DNA from: CAYZAK01 sp964476445
GTDB taxonomy: Bacteria > CG03 > SLGR01 > JAGXOG01
Direction: 5' to 3'
Length of the DNA: 54,038 nt
Assembly (NCBI GenBank): GCA_964476445.1
Contig: CAYZAK010000008.1
Span: 1 to 54,038 of the forward strand
Made by a program: the position numbers and the translations under genes. The notes under the pieces are model-generated. The model did no database searches, was not told where the DNA came from, and saw nothing but the letters and a program-made list of their open reading frames with translations. Shown in pieces: positions 9,243 to 17,462 of this stretch (position 1 is its first letter; each line of letters starts with the position of its first letter).

Positions 9243-11160
9243 GAAGGGTTATGACAAAGTTAATGCCTTCGGTGGACCGGTTTTTTATTTTAATCTTTCC
9301 CTCGTGAGCCCGGATTACTTTTTTTACCAGAGCAAGTCCCAGGCCTATACCTTCAACCTGACCGGTAAACGTATCTTCTAACTGCTGAAATTTTTCAAAC
9401 ACAGTTGTTCTGCTTTTTAAAGGTATTCCCGGCCCGTTATCTTTGACAGATATGGTAATATTATTATCTTTTTCAGTAGCGGTTAGACATATTTTTTTCT
9501 CTTCTTTATTATTGAATTTTATACCGTTTTCTATTAAATTCTCCAGTACTTCCTGAAATTTTTCGCTGTCCAAATAACATTCATTTATTTTATCCAAACC
9601 GTTTAAGCTTATATTTACATTATTTTTATTAATAAGAGGTTCTAAAGAATTGAGTGCCTGTTCGGTCAATTTTTTTAAGGAAACTCTTTTTTTATTAAGA
9701 GAGAGCTCTTCTGTTTCTAAAAGCGTAAATCTTAAAAGTTTGTCCACAAGATTAGAAAGATGCCTTGTCTTTTTATCCACTATTGCAATATACTCCTTTT
9801 CGTCATCGGCAAGTTTGTTTAGGGTTTTTTTAGTATTTATCATATCTAAAAAACCTAACGCCGCGGTTAAAGGAGTACGGAGTTTATGAGACATAAGTCT
9901 TAAAAAGTTCTTTTTTATTAAAGTTTCTTTTTTGTAATCTGTTATATTTCTTAAAACAAAAATAATATTTACCGTTTTATTATTTTCATTTTTTATCTTA
10001 GTAGCCAGTCCGGACAGATATACGGGGTGGGGTTTTTCCTTGGTCAGTTCGAAAGTTTCTGTCCGGTGATCTGAATTTTTTATTTTATTCCAGGAACTGG
10101 TAGAAGAAAAATCTCCGGTTATGGATTTTAAATTTTTTCCCAGCCATTTTTTTTCCTGGCATTGGAGGAATTTCTTGGCCGTAGAATTAATTAAAGTAAT
10201 GTCTAGATTATTATTTACCATTATCGCGCCGTCTGCCATATTGGAAAATAAGGAGGAAAGTTTATTCTTTTCTCTTTCTAAATCCTGAAATAAAAAGGAA
10301 TTTTCTATGGCCACGGCCGCCTGCTGGGCAAATATGGATAACAGTTTAATATCCTCCCCAGTGAATTTCTTTTCTGTTGAAGTTCTTTTGAGATTCACAG
10401 CCCCGATTAATTTATCTTTTACTATCATGGGGACACTCATTCCAGAATTTATATCTTCGTATTGTTGAAGTTTATGGAACCATTTTTGGTCTTTTACATT
10501 TTCACTGAGTAAAGGTTTTTTAAAGGCCGCCGCACGCCCGGCGAACCGTTCGCCGATTTGAAAACTTTTGCCCTGAACTTTTTCTTTAAAAGTTCCCTGG
10601 GCTATTTTAACTTCCAGCTCGTTTTTTTGAGCATTGTAAAGCATGATGGAACCGCCGTCTGAATTAAGAGAATCAGAGGCAAGTTTTATAATTTTGGAAA
10701 GGAGTTCGTTAAGTTCGGTAACCGTACTTAATTTTTGTGATACTTCATACAGGTTGACTAATTGTTTAAGACCGTAAACCTCTCTGGCCAGATTTTGTTT
10801 TTCCAGACATCTTTCAATTAACAGTAATATTTCTTCCATGTTTAAAGGCTTAGATACATAGTCGTAGGCTCCGGCTTTCATTGCTTTTACAGCAGTATCA
10901 ACTGAAGCGTAAGCGGTCATTATAATAACTTCGGTTTCCGGGTGCCGTTTTTTGACTTCTTTTAAAACCCCTATGCCGTCTATATTCTGCATCTTTAAAT
11001 CGGCTAAAACTATGTCGTAGCTATTGTTTTTCAGAAATGTTACCGCCTGTTCGCCGCTGTCGGCGGTCTGTATGGCGAATTTATCGGCGGCCAGGTATTG
11101 CTCAAGACCGAGGCGGGCATCTTTATTGTCATCAACTATAAGAATTCTTGGATCAGACAT
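9232..11160 (-). CDS. REC-GAF-PAS hybrid histidine kinase
   Basis: 642 residues with no membrane segment, so probably cytoplasmic. Order: receiver domain (5-120; D54 phosphoacceptor, T82, K104), coiled linker, GAF (about 148-287), PAS (about 300-405), HisKA with H425 (about 415-480) and HATPase (about 520-640; DNGPGIP and GLGLALVKKV boxes). A receiver at the front suggests it is fed by another kinase, probably the one encoded immediately upstream. The H-box reads SHKLRTPL, with lysine in place of the usual glutamate after the histidine. The receiver is very like that of the 82-1893 protein (shared GAYDYV, KPLNM, IERCLEKQ). Its start overlaps the upstream kinase gene by eight bases. Confidence 0.9.
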   Translation of the reverse strand: MSDPRILIVDDNKDARLGLEQYLAADKFAIQTADSGEQAVTFLKNNSYDIVLADLKMQNIDGIGVLKEVKKRHPETEVIIMTAYASVDTAVKAMKAGAYDYVSKPLNMEEILLLIERCLEKQNLAREVYGLKQLVNLYEVSQKLSTVTELNELLSKIIKLASDSLNSDGGSIMLYNAQKNELEVKIAQGTFKEKVQGKSFQIGERFAGRAAAFKKPLLSENVKDQKWFHKLQQYEDINSGMSVPMIVKDKLIGAVNLKRTSTEKKFTGEDIKLLSIFAQQAAVAIENSFLFQDLEREKNKLSSLFSNMADGAIMVNNNLDITLINSTAKKFLQCQEKKWLGKNLKSITGDFSSTSSWNKIKNSDHRTETFELTKEKPHPVYLSGLATKIKNENNKTVNIIFVLRNITDYKKETLIKKNFLRLMSHKLRTPLTAALGFLDMINTKKTLNKLADDEKEYIAIVDKKTRHLSNLVDKLLRFTLLETEELSLNKKRVSLKKLTEQALNSLEPLINKNNVNISLNGLDKINECYLDSEKFQEVLENLIENGIKFNNKEEKKICLTATEKDNNITISVKDNGPGIPLKSRTTVFEKFQQLEDTFTGQVEGIGLGLALVKKVIRAHEGKIKIKNRSTEGINFVITLPKK

Positions 11161-12532
11161 TTTTAGCTACAGGTAGAGTAAAGTGAAATACCGAGCCCCG
11201 ATCAACTTCTGATTCCAATCCTATTCCCCCCCCCTGTTCTTCTATTATATTTTTAGCAATAGCCAGCCCCAGTCCGGTTCCCTTCTGTCCTTTTATTTTT
11301 TTGCGTATGCCTTTAACCTGTTCGAATTTGCTGAAGATACCTTTCTGCTGTTCTTTGGGTATCCCCATCCCCGTATCTTCAACTGATACTTTGACAAAAT
11401 CAGGGGAACTGGTCCGGGCGGTAACAGTAACCTGACCGTTTTTGGGGGTAAATTTTATGGCGTTGTTTAAGAGGTTACTCAATATCTGTTTTGTGCGGTC
11501 CGGATCCGCATTTACTAGAGGAAGTTTATCAGGCATTTTTTTCTCCATATTTAAATTCTTTTCTTCACCCTGAACCCGGTAAAGGCTGAATATTTCCTCA
11601 ATTACAGGTATAAGGTTAAAATTTTCAGATATAATTTCCATTTTGCCTCTTTCAATTTTAGAAATATCCAGAAGATCGTTAATGAATTTTTCTAATCTTT
11701 TAGCATTATTTCTTAAAACTGTCAAAGATTTTTTTTGTTTTTCGTTCACCTTTCCAAGTCGGCCTTTAAAAAGCAGATCGAAATGTATGGCCATGGCATT
11801 TAACGGAGACCTAAATTCGTGAGTGATGCTGGAGATAAAATCCTGTTTCATTTCATCCAGTTCCTTTAATTTCCTGGCCATTTTGTTAAGGTCTTCGGCC
11901 AAGGTGCCCAGTTCGTCTTTCCGGTTGATATCTATTTTTGTATCCAGATGTCCTTCTCCGATCCTTTCTGCGGCGCCGGTCATTTTTTGTATCGGTTTAG
12001 TCATTATTGTTGATAGAATTAAAGCTCCGATAAAGCCGATCACCAGTCCCCCGCCTCCAACGGCGGCAATCCGTTTTCGGGTCCGGGCCAGAGTGTTATG
12101 GACTTTGTCTCTGATGAAATTATCCGAAAAGCCTACTATAACTGTACCTCTTTTTTCATTATCTATTAATATAGTTTGTAATACGGTTGAAATTTCTCCT
12201 ACATTTTTTACCTGCTCGGTCATTTTCCGGCCAATAAACTGGTTATCTGAATGAGCGATTATATCATCGTCCGGTGTATAAAAAGCAGCAAAAGAGATTT
12301 CCGGGTTTCCGCGTTTAAGTTGATTTATATAGTTAATTAACATTATCTGGTTGGAAGTAATAACCGATTCCCGGCTGCTCTCAGCCAGGCCGTTTACCAG
12401 TGAAGTTTTATTCTCATGAATTTCTTCAAAAAGAAGTTCCCGCTCGGCAATATAAAAGAAAACGGATACTCCCATGACAACTAAAACGGTCAGGGTGCAG
12501 GTGAGAAGACTGAATTTGGTTTTGAGTTTCAT
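11153..12532 (-). CDS. Membrane sensor histidine kinase with HAMP domain
   Basis: 459 residues. Membrane segment about 7-28, periplasmic sensor region 30-150 with no cache or PAS fold I can name, second membrane segment about 155-177, HAMP (177-228), HisKA with H238 in ITHEFRSPLNAM, and a HATPase with DTGMGIP and GTGLGLAIAKNI. It should phosphorylate receivers on the inner face of the membrane. Its ATG directly abuts the stop of the PorV-TPR gene upstream and AGGGA precedes it, so it is translated with that gene. The genetic link to a barrel protein suggests it senses an envelope or export event (inference). Confidence 0.9.
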   Translation of the reverse strand: MKLKTKFSLLTCTLTVLVVMGVSVFFYIAERELLFEEIHENKTSLVNGLAESSRESVITSNQIMLINYINQLKRGNPEISFAAFYTPDDDIIAHSDNQFIGRKMTEQVKNVGEISTVLQTILIDNEKRGTVIVGFSDNFIRDKVHNTLARTRKRIAAVGGGGLVIGFIGALILSTIMTKPIQKMTGAAERIGEGHLDTKIDINRKDELGTLAEDLNKMARKLKELDEMKQDFISSITHEFRSPLNAMAIHFDLLFKGRLGKVNEKQKKSLTVLRNNAKRLEKFINDLLDISKIERGKMEIISENFNLIPVIEEIFSLYRVQGEEKNLNMEKKMPDKLPLVNADPDRTKQILSNLLNNAIKFTPKNGQVTVTARTSSPDFVKVSVEDTGMGIPKEQQKGIFSKFEQVKGIRKKIKGQKGTGLGLAIAKNIIEEQGGGIGLESEVDRGSVFHFTLPVAKNV

Positions 12533-14422
12533 CTAATCCCTGAGTTCCCGTTTTGCTCTTCTGAGATTTCCAGCAGCCTGTTCAAGATCGGGATTGTATT
12601 CTAAAGATTTTTCCCAAAGGTGAATGGCCTGGGTGAGATTCCCGGCGGAATAGCGGGACAGTGCCTGCCTGTTTAAGTCGGCAGCCTTTTCACTCATTTC
12701 TTGTTTTACGGTTTCAAGCAGTTCAATAGCTTCCCGGATATCAGGATCGTATTCCAGTGCCTGAATAAGTTTTTCTTTAGAGGAGATAAAATTGTTTTCT
12801 TTATAAAATTCGTCTCCCTGTCTGTAAAGGGTATCAGCCAGCGATTTTCGGGCCTGGGAATGACCGGGCTCCAGCTCAAGTACCTGGTGATAATCACTGA
12901 CTGTCTGCTCCCAGTTACCGTTTCTGAAATTGGCGGCCGCCGAATTCATATGGGAAGAGATTTGCCGTCTAAGAATCCGGCTTTCCCGTTCTTGTTGCAA
13001 GCGCTGTTTAATCTGCTCCTGTTCTTTTCTTCTCTGTTCAATCTTTTCAATATGCCGGGAAGCGGTATGGTTATCGGGGTTAAGGGTTAAAACTCTCTGA
13101 AATTCCTCCCAGGCTTTATCAAAATTACTGGCTTGGAAATTTTCCATGGCCCGATCCAGAATAGCTTCTTCAACGCTTTCAAACCGTTCATCGATTGTCT
13201 TTATATAGTCCCGGGCCCTCTGGTTATCGGGATCTAGTTTTAGTATTGTTTCAAACTGTTCTCCGGCTTTTATCAGTTCGTTGCCGTCTAAATATTCTTT
13301 ACCTTTTCTCAGGGCTTCTTCTATTATTTTAGAAGTTTCAGCGTCCTCGATGCTAAGTTCAATTCTTGAGATATATTCTCCGGCTCCCTCATGGCGTGGC
13401 GCGGCTCTAAGAATAGTACTGAATATTTGATAGGCCTGTATGAGGTTACCCCCGTTATAATATTTTTTTCCCAGTTCGAATTTTTCCCGAATATTTTTTT
13501 CTATGGCGGCCTCATTAAATTTTCTGCCCCATTTTAAAGAAAACGAAAACCGGTGAGAAGGAGCCAGATCCCCCCGCGGGTTCCAGGCGTAATCTAAAGA
13601 GATATTTTTGTTTTTAAGTCCGCCACCCAGCCGGAGTCCGCCGGCCGGGGATTCTTTAGAGTTGTACCCCCCCCGGACAGCGAAAAGATCAAAAAACTGA
13701 ACTTCGGAACCGATATTGTAGTAACTGTCCCTGTACTTGGGGAAATTGGCGTCTGCGGTTAAAATTAAAGGCAGTCCGTAAAGTTTGGCTCGATAGGAGC
13801 ACCCGGTTTTAACCTTGAAGGGAAGGGGAGAAACCTCCTCTATATACTCAAAGCCGCCGCCCATATTCATAAGATTAAGGCCCAGTCTTAAGTTTTCTGC
13901 GGGGGTATCCCATATCAGGCCGGCATTCAACGATAAAGTAGAATCCGAATAAGAGGCCAGATTTTCTTTTAAATAACCCATCGTTACTCCTAAATAAAAA
14001 GGAGATAAATAGTTTAGGCCGTAAGCGAGGTTTATTCCTAAATTATCGGCTTTTAGTTTTTTCGTGGGCATTCCGCCTTCATCGTATCCCTGTATGTCAT
14101 CTACGTAAAAATAATTTACGCTCCCGCCCAGGGTCCCCCGTAATGGAGCGACGGGGTATATAAAAGAAGAAAAGTGATGGCCGATGCCTTCACCGGCTTC
14201 ATTGTGCATAAAGGTAAATTCCTTAAATTCAAGATTGCCCAGGCCAGCTGGATTCCACCACAGAGCGTTAATATCATCGGCCAGCCCGGCATAGGCTCCA
14301 CCCATACCCATGGGCCGGGCTCCGGTTTCAAATTTTAAGAATTCAGCCCCCGATTCACCGGCTGCATTAAGATTTGAAAAAAAGACAAAAAATATAGTAA
14401 TTGTACAGGCTAATTTTTTCAT
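12533..14422 (-). CDS. PorV-like outer-membrane barrel with long C-terminal TPR array
   Basis: 629 residues. Signal peptide about 1-20, then SGAEFLKFETGARPMGMG and NALWWNPAGLGNL, the PorV signature, with barrel strands to about residue 300 ending in FSFSLKWGR. From about 305 to the C-terminus there are some six to eight TPR-like helical repeats (FETILKLDPDNQRARDYI, FQRVLTLNPDNHTA, YHQVLELEPGHSQA, WEKSLEYNPDLEQA). It is a longer version of the architecture at 1907-3367. ATGA overlap with the upstream surface protein gene and direct abutment with the kinase gene downstream show a tightly coupled operon. Confidence 0.88.
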   Translation of the reverse strand: MKKLACTITIFFVFFSNLNAAGESGAEFLKFETGARPMGMGGAYAGLADDINALWWNPAGLGNLEFKEFTFMHNEAGEGIGHHFSSFIYPVAPLRGTLGGSVNYFYVDDIQGYDEGGMPTKKLKADNLGINLAYGLNYLSPFYLGVTMGYLKENLASYSDSTLSLNAGLIWDTPAENLRLGLNLMNMGGGFEYIEEVSPLPFKVKTGCSYRAKLYGLPLILTADANFPKYRDSYYNIGSEVQFFDLFAVRGGYNSKESPAGGLRLGGGLKNKNISLDYAWNPRGDLAPSHRFSFSLKWGRKFNEAAIEKNIREKFELGKKYYNGGNLIQAYQIFSTILRAAPRHEGAGEYISRIELSIEDAETSKIIEEALRKGKEYLDGNELIKAGEQFETILKLDPDNQRARDYIKTIDERFESVEEAILDRAMENFQASNFDKAWEEFQRVLTLNPDNHTASRHIEKIEQRRKEQEQIKQRLQQERESRILRRQISSHMNSAAANFRNGNWEQTVSDYHQVLELEPGHSQARKSLADTLYRQGDEFYKENNFISSKEKLIQALEYDPDIREAIELLETVKQEMSEKAADLNRQALSRYSAGNLTQAIHLWEKSLEYNPDLEQAAGNLRRAKRELRD

Positions 14423-16062
14423 CGTATTATCATTAACTTACCTTTTTTAAAATCATTCTCGTTTTCAATAGTGTAGATGTAGGTTCCGCTTCCAGCGTTT
14501 ATATTATCCCAGCTTGCGGTTCCCCCGCCTACGTGATTAATGGTTTCAATTAAATCCCCGTGTAAAGTATAAATTTTAATGGTACACATTGAAGAAATAT
14601 TGGTAAAATTTATTTTATCGTGTTCTGAGGGTTTAAAAGGGACCGGAAAAGCGTAAGCATCACCCAGACTGGATTGCCCCGAACCTATCAGATTGAAAAT
14701 CGAAAAGTTATCTACCCTGGCGGTAACGGTATTTTTAGTTTGATTAATCCGATAATCGGGTATTCTTATCCAGAGTTTATGATCCTGGTTTAAGATGTAG
14801 GGTTTCAGGGTCTGGTCAAGAACTTTTCCGTCAACTAGATTATTTTCTAAACTTCCGGAGTAATCAAAGGTTATGGAGGCCGGTTTATTGAACTGACTGT
14901 CGTAAATATTTCCCCGGGAATCCTTGAGAGTCACTTCCGCATCGAAGTCGGGGATGGGATATGAGAACGGATCTCCGTCCCGTTCAAGCTTTGAATTGGC
15001 GGTGGATATGGCTTCAGCCCGGGGACCGGGATTAATCTTTAATATGTAGTTATCGTCGACGGACCCGGGTTCAAGGGTCACGGTAATATTTCCTTCTGAT
15101 ACCGTATTTTTAGTGTTTTTATCGTACAGTACGGATAAAGCCACGGTTCTTTTGTTGTTTTCTAAATTGGTCTCTATAATATCTAAAGGGTTAGCGCCGT
15201 CGGTGCTGTTGATCAAAGCGTAAATTTTGTAATTGCCCGGCGAAGGTGTAAAAGTACTTATCGAAGTGGTCCGGAAAGTCCCCTGGTCCACTGGACCCAC
15301 GGGATGCTCCCCGAGAAAAACTTCACTTTCGTCCGGGTTTACCCTGTAAAATCCCACCGTTGTATTAGTCACCTGGCTAATCTTAAAAAATGTACTGTAA
15401 GTATCAGTAGTGATCCATATGTCTCCGGTAATTTTTATGGAGTTCATACCCGAATAATCGCCCTGATGAAAATGTCCCAGCCAACCATATCCATCCTCTT
15501 TGGCAGTAGCGGTATTTTCGGCCACCATCCAGTAAGTGGTATTTTTTTTGAGAGTTACCGGAGCATTAAATTTAAAGTCAGCCTCCTTCCATGTTTGTCC
15601 CTCTCCATAAACTGAAGTTTCGTGAATGATTGTTTGAGTAGATGCTATAATGGCCTCTACATTATTTTCTGCGGGATTATATTCCGGTACGGGAAGGGAT
15701 CCCGCATCAGTAGCGGTGCTCCGGGTAAGGCTTACCGTAAGAGCGTTTGCCTCTCCAAAGTTGCAGACTGTGGCATTCACCCCTGAAATTTTAATATCTG
15801 AGTTAAAATAAAACGACTGGGCTGTTGAACTGCCTGAGAATACATGGCTAAATCCTGCTAAAGTGGGGGGATCATATTCCATTGCCGGATTTCTGTAATT
15901 CTCTCCGGTATTGGTAATGTCCGCGGATATATCAATTTCCTGCCCGGCGGTGGGGTAATCCGTACTGAAAGATATGTCCCTAACCTTAAGGTCGGGATAG
16001 GCCCCGGAATTCTGCGCAGTTAAAAATATACCTGTAATAAAGAGAAAAATTATTTTTTTCAT
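14419..16062 (-). CDS. Secreted CARDB protein with inserted anchor-type domain and FlgD-like C-terminal tail
   Basis: 547 residues from the ATG at 16062 (a TTG two codons earlier, at 16068, is possible). Signal peptide to about residue 20. A CARDB Ig-like domain begins with PDLKVRDISFSTDYPTAGQ, breaks off after ADITNTGE, and resumes some 170 residues later with NTTVGFYRVNPDE through ETNLENNKRTVAL. The inserted piece (GFSHVFSG... NTTYWMVAE...) resembles choice-of-anchor/DUF4082-like beta domains. The C-terminus (FPVPFKPSEHDKINFT, GTYIYTIEN) is FlgD-like, as in the other cassettes. No ribosome binding site is seen; see the promoter at 16071-16099. First gene of a four-gene operon with the PorV-TPR protein and two kinases. 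Confidence 0.8.
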   Translation of the reverse strand: MKKIIFLFITGIFLTAQNSGAYPDLKVRDISFSTDYPTAGQEIDISADITNTGENYRNPAMEYDPPTLAGFSHVFSGSSTAQSFYFNSDIKISGVNATVCNFGEANALTVSLTRSTATDAGSLPVPEYNPAENNVEAIIASTQTIIHETSVYGEGQTWKEADFKFNAPVTLKKNTTYWMVAENTATAKEDGYGWLGHFHQGDYSGMNSIKITGDIWITTDTYSTFFKISQVTNTTVGFYRVNPDESEVFLGEHPVGPVDQGTFRTTSISTFTPSPGNYKIYALINSTDGANPLDIIETNLENNKRTVALSVLYDKNTKNTVSEGNITVTLEPGSVDDNYILKINPGPRAEAISTANSKLERDGDPFSYPIPDFDAEVTLKDSRGNIYDSQFNKPASITFDYSGSLENNLVDGKVLDQTLKPYILNQDHKLWIRIPDYRINQTKNTVTARVDNFSIFNLIGSGQSSLGDAYAFPVPFKPSEHDKINFTNISSMCTIKIYTLHGDLIETINHVGGGTASWDNINAGSGTYIYTIENENDFKKGKLMIIR

Positions 16063-16070
16063 ACACAATA

Positions 16071-16099
16071 ATTATAATAGAAATCTCTATTTTTAACAA
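16071..16099 (-). promoter_or_regulatory. Putative promoter of the CARDB/PorV/kinase operon
   Basis: On the minus strand, TTGTTA at 16099-16094, a 17-base spacer and a perfect TATAAT at 16076-16071. A start about seven bases further on would fall at roughly 16064, leaving a leader of only a few bases before the ATG at 16062, with no Shine-Dalgarno sequence. This suggests a nearly leaderless message. Confidence 0.55.
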
Positions 16100-16164
16100 G
16101 ATTACAGATATGCACATTTTTTAGAAAAAATTAAAAGAACCGGGAAAAGTGGGCCTGCTAAAAT

Positions 16165-16192
16165 TTGACAAAGATAAATTAATTAGTAGAGT
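16165..16192 (+). promoter_or_regulatory. Promoter of the arsR-like/4Fe-4S operon
   Basis: A consensus TTGACA at 16165-16170, a 16-base spacer and TAGAGT at 16187-16192. The predicted transcription start (about 16199) falls inside the inverted repeat at 16193-16218, a natural position for repression. Confidence 0.65.
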
Positions 16193-16218
16193 GTTTATAG
16201 GTTTAGAAACTTATAAAC
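16193..16218 (+). promoter_or_regulatory. Putative operator: imperfect inverted repeat in front of the ArsR-family gene
   Basis: Arms GTTTATAGG (16193-16201) and CTTATAAAC (16210-16218) are complementary at eight of nine positions, with eight bases between them. The repeat starts right after the -10 box and ends 13 bases before the ATG. Winged-helix ArsR dimers bind inverted repeats of this kind, so autorepression is likely. Confidence 0.6.
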
Positions 16219-16231
16219 TGATTTTAAGGAA

Positions 16232-16552
16232 ATGGAAATAATATATAAAAAACAGGCGGAAATTTGTAAAACGCTGGCCAACGGCCGGAGGCTTAAGATT
16301 ATTCATATTCTAAAAAAGGGAGAACACGGAGCCGGTGAGCTTCTTAAGAAAATGGATATAAGTAAGTCCAATCTTTCCCAGCATATGAGTGTTCTTGTTA
16401 AAAATTCGGTTGTGGTTTCCCGGCGGTCTGGAAAAAGAGTTTACTACAAAATAAGGGACCGGCGAATCATTAAGGCCTGTCAGTTAATGAGAGAAGTATT
16501 GCTCAAAAACCTGGAGAGGGAAAACAAAATTTTAAAGGATTTAAAACATTAA
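16232..16552 (+). CDS. ArsR-family winged-helix transcriptional regulator
   Basis: 106 residues, the usual size for ArsR/SmtB repressors. ICKTLANGRRLKIIHILKKG is the typical first helix pair, DISKSNLSQHMSVLVKNSVV the recognition helices, and SGKRVYYKIRD the wing. No ELCVCDL-type metal motif is present; the few cysteines (C11, C82) do not form a known metal site, so the signal could be redox or another ligand. Co-transcribed with the membrane 4Fe-4S protein ten bases downstream. AAGGA lies just before the ATG but very close. The promoter and operator at 16165-16218 support autoregulation. Confidence 0.88.
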   Translation: MEIIYKKQAEICKTLANGRRLKIIHILKKGEHGAGELLKKMDISKSNLSQHMSVLVKNSVVVSRRSGKRVYYKIRDRRIIKACQLMREVLLKNLERENKILKDLKH

Positions 16553-16562
16553 GAGTAAGAGA

Positions 16563-17225
16563 ATGAGTAATAAACACTTTTTTAAAAGGCGGTTTAAAAA
16601 ACAGGCTGTTTTGGCAGTTATGTTTGTCCTGCTTATTACGGCAGGTTGGTTTTTTCCTCTTCTGGGATATTTTATAGTCCTGTGTATGCTCGGGGGAGTG
16701 AGTGTGGGGCTGGTAAAAGGGCGTAAATGGTGTGACTGGTACTGTCCCCGGGGCAGCTTTTACGATATCTTTGGGAAATATATAGGAGCCGGAAAAAGAA
16801 TCCCCACGGTTTTAAAAAGAATTCCCCTGAGAATTTTTATTTTATTTTTATTAATGGTAACTATGAGCGTACAGCTTTATGTAAGATGGCCCAAACCCTA
16901 CGTTATGGGGAAGTTTTTTGTAATTCTTTTGACAGCAACAACGGTCGCGGGTGTATTTGCTGCTCTTTTTATACATTCAAGAACCTGGTGTTTTGTATGT
17001 CCGGTAGGCACTCTTTCTAACTTAGGTGGTAAAAACAAAAAACCTTTAAAGTTGAACTCAGAATTATGCATCCGATGCGGTGCGTGTGAAAGTATATGTC
17101 CCGTTCAGATTAAGATTACTAAGTATAAAGGATCGAGTGACTGGATAGTTCTGCAGGAGAGGGACTGTTTAAAATGCGGTCAATGTATTGAAATTTGCCC
17201 TCAAAATGCCTTAAAGTTAAAATAG
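16563..17225 (+). CDS. Membrane 4Fe-4S ferredoxin-type protein (NapH/YccM-like)
   Basis: 220 residues. About four membrane segments (15-33, 35-50, 89-107, 117-137) carry two polyferredoxin-type cysteine pairs, C57/C61 (CDWYCP) and C143/C146 (CFVCP). Two classical 4Fe-4S clusters follow: C169, C172, C175, C179 and C202, C205, C208, C212. This is the NapH/NosR/YccM type of quinol-side electron-transfer protein, shorter than most. A partner reductase is not adjacent, so the electron acceptor is unknown. Encoded ten bases after the ArsR-type gene, probably as a two-gene redox-responsive operon. Confidence 0.87.
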   Translation: MSNKHFFKRRFKKQAVLAVMFVLLITAGWFFPLLGYFIVLCMLGGVSVGLVKGRKWCDWYCPRGSFYDIFGKYIGAGKRIPTVLKRIPLRIFILFLLMVTMSVQLYVRWPKPYVMGKFFVILLTATTVAGVFAALFIHSRTWCFVCPVGTLSNLGGKNKKPLKLNSELCIRCGACESICPVQIKITKYKGSSDWIVLQERDCLKCGQCIEICPQNALKLK

Positions 17226-17306
17226 TATTGATTAAATATAGATTAGAATATAGCATTCTATTGTATTTATTAATACGGGCGTAGCTATCATTTCTTTAAC
17301 TTGAGT

Positions 17307-17333
17307 TTGACAATAATCTAAAAATATTATATT
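17307..17333 (+). promoter_or_regulatory. Possible promoter upstream of the nitronate monooxygenase gene
   Basis: TTGACA at 17307-17312 is a perfect -35. The -10 is less clear: TATATT at 17328-17333 gives a short 15-base spacer, TTTAAT at 17332 a long 19-base one. The gap 17226-17462 otherwise holds only AT-rich sequence with no structure that I can see. Confidence 0.4.
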
Positions 17334-17462
17334 TAATAACATAGATTGAAATAAATTTTATTGAATAAATAACGTTGTAGAATGTTTGTCGGAAATTCCA
17401 GATGGGCTGATATTGAAAAAAATACCGTTTCTGGGATAATTCCGGGTACTTTAGGTATAAGA

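Noticed and set aside
17382..17462. 27-residue N-terminal extension of the nitronate monooxygenase
   Set aside because: Family members start just before the VPIVQGGMG motif and the upstream ATG lacks a ribosome binding site; kept as an alternative only.
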